Assembly (NCBI GenBank): GCA_001898465.1
Contig: MKTX01000007.1
Coordinates: 62,001-126,000, forward strand
Source of the DNA: Sphingobacteriales bacterium 39-19
Lineage (GTDB): Bacteria > Bacteroidota > Bacteroidia > Chitinophagales > Chitinophagaceae
Length of the DNA stretch: 64,000 nucleotides
Direction: 5' to 3'
The notes beneath the pieces were generated by a model. The model worked only from the letters and a program-made list of their open reading frames with translations. It did not search any database and was not told the origin of the DNA. Every line of letters starts with the position of its first letter. Position 1 is the first letter of the stretch. Both the position numbers and the translations under genes were made by a program. Shown piece by piece: positions 61,383 through 64,000 of this stretch.

Positions 61383-62939
61383 TTATTTTGTACCCATTCT
61401 TATTACCGGGATTATCATTTCTTCCAGGCTAATACCGCCATGCTGAAAAGTGTTTTTATAATAGTTTACAAAATGATTGTAATTATTGGGGTAGCAAAGA
61501 AAGATATCGCCTTTTGCGAATATGTAGGATGAGTTTACATTGGGTACCGGCAAGCCGGCTTCTTTTGGATCACGGAATGCCAGCACATCTTTTTCTTCAT
61601 AATTCAGGTTCCTGCCATGTTTATACCGCAGGTTGGCCGTTGTTTGTTTATCTCCAATAACTTTAGCAGGCGTTTTTACCCGGGTGCTGCCATGATCGGT
61701 AGCGATAATTACATTTATATTTTTATCAGCCACTTTCTTTAGGGCCTGGTTTAAAGGGCTGTGTTCAAACCAGCTCTGGGTAAGGCTTCTGTAACTCGTT
61801 TCGTCTCCGGCCAGTTCTTTTAAAACTTCCATTTCGGTACGGGCATGGCTTAGCATATCTACAAAATTATATACGATTACATTAAAATCGTTTTGCAGCA
61901 TATTATGCATATTGTCTACTAATTTTTGACCATCCTGGTTATTGGTAATTTTTGTATATGAAAATTTTAGCTCTCCTTTGCCGGCCCGTTTTAATTGTGC
62001 TTTTAAAAATTCTTCTTCATACAGGTTTTTTCCTCCTTCTTCATCATCATTTTTCCACTGGCTGCTAAATTGCTTTTCTATTTCGATTGGCATTAACCCG
62101 GAAAAGATGGCATTGCGTGCATATTGTGTGGCTGTAGGAAGTATTGAGTAAAAAGTATCTTCTTCATAAATTCTAAAGCTGGCAGCAAATAAGGGTTCAA
62201 TGGCTTTCCACTGGTCAAAACGTAAATTATCAATTAAAACAAAAAAAAGGGGTTTGCCTTTTTCCAGGTGTGGCAATACTTTATACTTAAGCAGGGTATT
62301 GCTCATGATGGGCGCTTCGGTGCTTTTGGGAGATATCCACTTTGCATAGTTTTTAGAAATAAACTTAAAAAACTCGTTATTAGCTTCCTGCTTTTGAGTA
62401 TAAAAAACTTCCTGCATTTCGGGGCTGTCGCTTTTTTGAATTTCTAGTTCCCAATACACTAATTTACGATACAGTTCCATCCATTCATTATAATCAGGAT
62501 TATCATTAAGAGCCATAAATAAACTCCTGAATTCCTGCTGGTAGGCAGATGTGGTTTTCTCTGCAATGAGCCGTTTATTGTCAATTAATTTTTTTAAACT
62601 TAATAATACCTGGCTTGGATTTACGGGTTTTATTAAATAATCGCTTATCTGGCTGCCAATCGCATCGTCCATAATATTTTCTGCTTCATTTTTGGTAATC
62701 AAAACCACGGGCAGGGTACTTTTATTCTCTTTAATTTGTTGCAGGGTTTGCAAACCGGTGATGCCGGGCATGGTCTCATCCAGTAAAACCACATCCACAA
62801 TATTTTCTTTTACATATTCTACCGCATCATACCCATTTGTTTTAGTGGCAACTTCGTACCCCTTATTTTCTAAGAATAAAATTTGCGAAGTAAGGCTGTC
62901 TATTTCATCATCTACCCAAAGTATTTTAGCTAAACTCAT
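61383..62939 (-). CDS. porX: T9SS response regulator PorX (receiver + PglZ domain)
   Basis: 518 residues. The N-terminal receiver has 'WVDDEIDSLTSQ', phospho-Asp in 'VVLLDETMPGITG' (about residue 53) and 'DYLIKPVNPSQ'. After a helical bundle (about 125-200) comes a PglZ/alkaline-phosphatase-like domain: 'FFVLIDNLRFDQW', 'SILPTATQYARNAIFSGLMP' and 'VIIATDHGSTRVKTP'. This fusion is PorX, which with the kinase PorY controls type IX secretion and acts as a nucleotide phosphodiesterase. porY is not in the window. Its presence implies the organism has T9SS. Confidence 0.93.
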   Translation of the reverse strand: MSLAKILWVDDEIDSLTSQILFLENKGYEVATKTNGYDAVEYVKENIVDVVLLDETMPGITGLQTLQQIKENKSTLPVVLITKNEAENIMDDAIGSQISDYLIKPVNPSQVLLSLKKLIDNKRLIAEKTTSAYQQEFRSLFMALNDNPDYNEWMELYRKLVYWELEIQKSDSPEMQEVFYTQKQEANNEFFKFISKNYAKWISPKSTEAPIMSNTLLKYKVLPHLEKGKPLFFVLIDNLRFDQWKAIEPLFAASFRIYEEDTFYSILPTATQYARNAIFSGLMPIEIEKQFSSQWKNDDEEGGKNLYEEEFLKAQLKRAGKGELKFSYTKITNNQDGQKLVDNMHNMLQNDFNVIVYNFVDMLSHARTEMEVLKELAGDETSYRSLTQSWFEHSPLNQALKKVADKNINVIIATDHGSTRVKTPAKVIGDKQTTANLRYKHGRNLNYEEKDVLAFRDPKEAGLPVPNVNSSYIFAKGDIFLCYPNNYNHFVNYYKNTFQHGGISLEEMIIPVIRMGTK

Positions 62940-63091
62940 ATTTCATGGAATTTATGGCTCATCTTTATAATTAAAGTGAAAGCAAGAAAAGCAAAAGAAC
63001 CAGTACCTGCAAATTTAATTTTTTAAAAAGATGCTGTGTAGCTTTACCTCACTTTGTAATACTTTTAACATATATCAACGAGCTTTGCAAA

Positions 63092-64000
63092 ATGGCATTT
63101 CATAAAATTATAAATGACCCGGTATATGGGTTCATCAGCATTGATGATGTGCTCATCAGTGATATTATTGCACATCCCTATTATCAAAGGTTAAGGCGCA
63201 TTCACCAGATGGCGATGGCACATTTGGTGTACCCCGGGGCCGTACACAGCCGTTTACATCATTCCCTGGGAGCGTATCATTTAATGCGGTGTGCATTGCA
63301 GGAATTATTGAGTAAAGGCGTGGATATTACAAAAGAAGAAGAACAAGCAGCAAAGATTGCCATTTTATTGCACGATATTGGCCATGGGCCTTACTCACAT
63401 GCCCTGGAACATGTACTTGCAGAAAATATGCATCATGAAGAAATTTCTTTGTTGCTTATGAAAGAATTAAATGAGCAATACGGGGGCAGGCTACAAATGG
63501 CGCTTGATATTTTTACCGGCAGTTATAAAAAGAAATTTTTACACCAGTTGGTTTCCGGGCAATTGGATGTTGACAGGATGGATTACCTAACAAGAGATAG
63601 CTTTTTTACCGGGGTAAACGAAGGGGTAATTGCTTATGACCGAATTTTAAAAATGCTTACAGTACACCAGGGGGAACTTATGGTAGAAGAGAAAGGAATA
63701 TATTCAATAGAGAAATTTTTAGTGGCCAGGCGATTAATGTATTGGCAGGTGTATTTGCATAAAACGGTTTTAAGTGCAGAGCAAATGCTGCAACGTATTA
63801 TTAAAAGAGCCCGGTTGGTAAATGCCCAATGCCAGCAACCCCTCAATCGTTTTATACATGAGCCATTGCAGAATATCACCCTGCAGCAGTTTTGCAGTAT
63901 TGATGATGTGGATGTGATGATGGCTATAAAAAGTTGGTGCCACGCAGAAGATAAAGTGTTATCCTTATTATGCAAAGGCATTGTAGACCGGCAATTGCTT
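63092..64000 (+). CDS. HD-domain phosphohydrolase (dGTPase-like), 3' end off window
   Basis: 303 codons to the right edge, still open. 'INDPVYGFISIDDVLISDII' and 'RLRRIHQMAMAHLVYPGA' lead to 'HSRLHHSLGAYHL' and 'LLHDIGHGPYSHALEH' (HD pair near residue 90), then 'GQLDVDRMDYLTRDSFFTGV'. These are landmarks of the SAMHD1/dGTPase-like family widespread in Bacteroidota, metal enzymes that hydrolyse dNTPs or related nucleotides. It is divergent from porX (152 bases, no other feature seen). Confidence 0.9.
   Translation, partial: MAFHKIINDPVYGFISIDDVLISDIIAHPYYQRLRRIHQMAMAHLVYPGAVHSRLHHSLGAYHLMRCALQELLSKGVDITKEEEQAAKIAILLHDIGHGPYSHALEHVLAENMHHEEISLLLMKELNEQYGGRLQMALDIFTGSYKKKFLHQLVSGQLDVDRMDYLTRDSFFTGVNEGVIAYDRILKMLTVHQGELMVEEKGIYSIEKFLVARRLMYWQVYLHKTVLSAEQMLQRIIKRARLVNAQCQQPLNRFIHEPLQNITLQQFCSIDDVDVMMAIKSWCHAEDKVLSLLCKGIVDRQLL

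Noticed and set aside
1-64000. CRISPR arrays, tRNA/rRNA genes, prophage or intact insertion sequences
   Set aside because: I looked for regularly spaced repeats, cloverleaf-like segments and transposase or phage genes; only the decayed REP-associated transposase was found.

Overview
The window reads as ordinary Bacteroidota chromosome, most likely from a Chitinophagaceae-like member. Supporting signs are the TAnnTTTG-type -7 promoter motifs, few Shine-Dalgarno sites, the T9SS regulator PorX, RsfS/FtsH/BirA neighbours, a CarB without its C-terminal allosteric domain, paired DUF2911 proteins, TIGR02757, TonB-dependent receptors and many 'CKK' lipoproteins. No rRNA, tRNA, CRISPR array or intact transposon was seen.

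Layout. 1-9.9 kb: metabolic and conserved genes (hydrolase end, ACP phosphodiesterase-like, two DUF2911 proteins, asparagine synthetase, PLP sulfur enzyme, TIGR02757, lipid hydroxylase, FAH-family and flavin-reductase-like proteins). 10.1-10.6 kb: a small lipoprotein gene whose start is out of frame across a poly-C tract. 10.7-32.7 kb: housekeeping (AlaRS, two M23 peptidases, MerR regulator, MscS channel, LpxH, LUD protein, FtsH, RsfS, BirA, Bcp, CarB, tricorn-type protease). 32.65-37.4 kb: an AT-rich accessory island bounded by two near-identical terminator copies. It holds a modular lipoprotein with a second poly-C frameshift, small secreted partner genes, a decayed REP-associated (HUH) transposase between two hairpins, and a headless second lipoprotein cassette. 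37.4-41.4 kb: transketolase C-half, GalE, phosphate permease and its DUF47 partner. 41.5-47.2 kb: a porin O/P, then a TonB receptor and a surface lipoprotein behind 11-bp-periodic Pho-box-like repeats. 47.3-49.8 kb: a third modular lipoprotein locus with a DUF6705 partner and an orphan duplicate of the lipoprotein's 3' end. 49.9-64 kb: RecQ, LTA-synthase-like enzyme, HerA-like ATPase, M16 peptidase pair, OmpR-type regulator, MBL hydrolase, PorX and an HD-domain phosphohydrolase.

The most interesting content is the modular lipoprotein family. Three members share a Cys-Lys-Lys-Met-Asp start after the lipobox. Two of them share an N-terminal domain (motif NGYPVWNK), and three loci share a Pro/Gly linker (CPPxTGGPGW or CPPPSGGPGW). 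After the linker the C-terminal domains differ (JAB-like HxH...SPxD in two, HExxH in one), and each gene is followed within 0-11 bases by an unrelated small exported protein. The linker is duplicated at the DNA level, one C-terminal end survives as an orphan cassette, and two members have C7/C9 tracts that throw the start codon out of frame with the lipobox. Together this looks like a phase-variable, cassette-swapping surface or periplasmic effector/partner system. That reading is inference; the sequence features behind it are directly visible.
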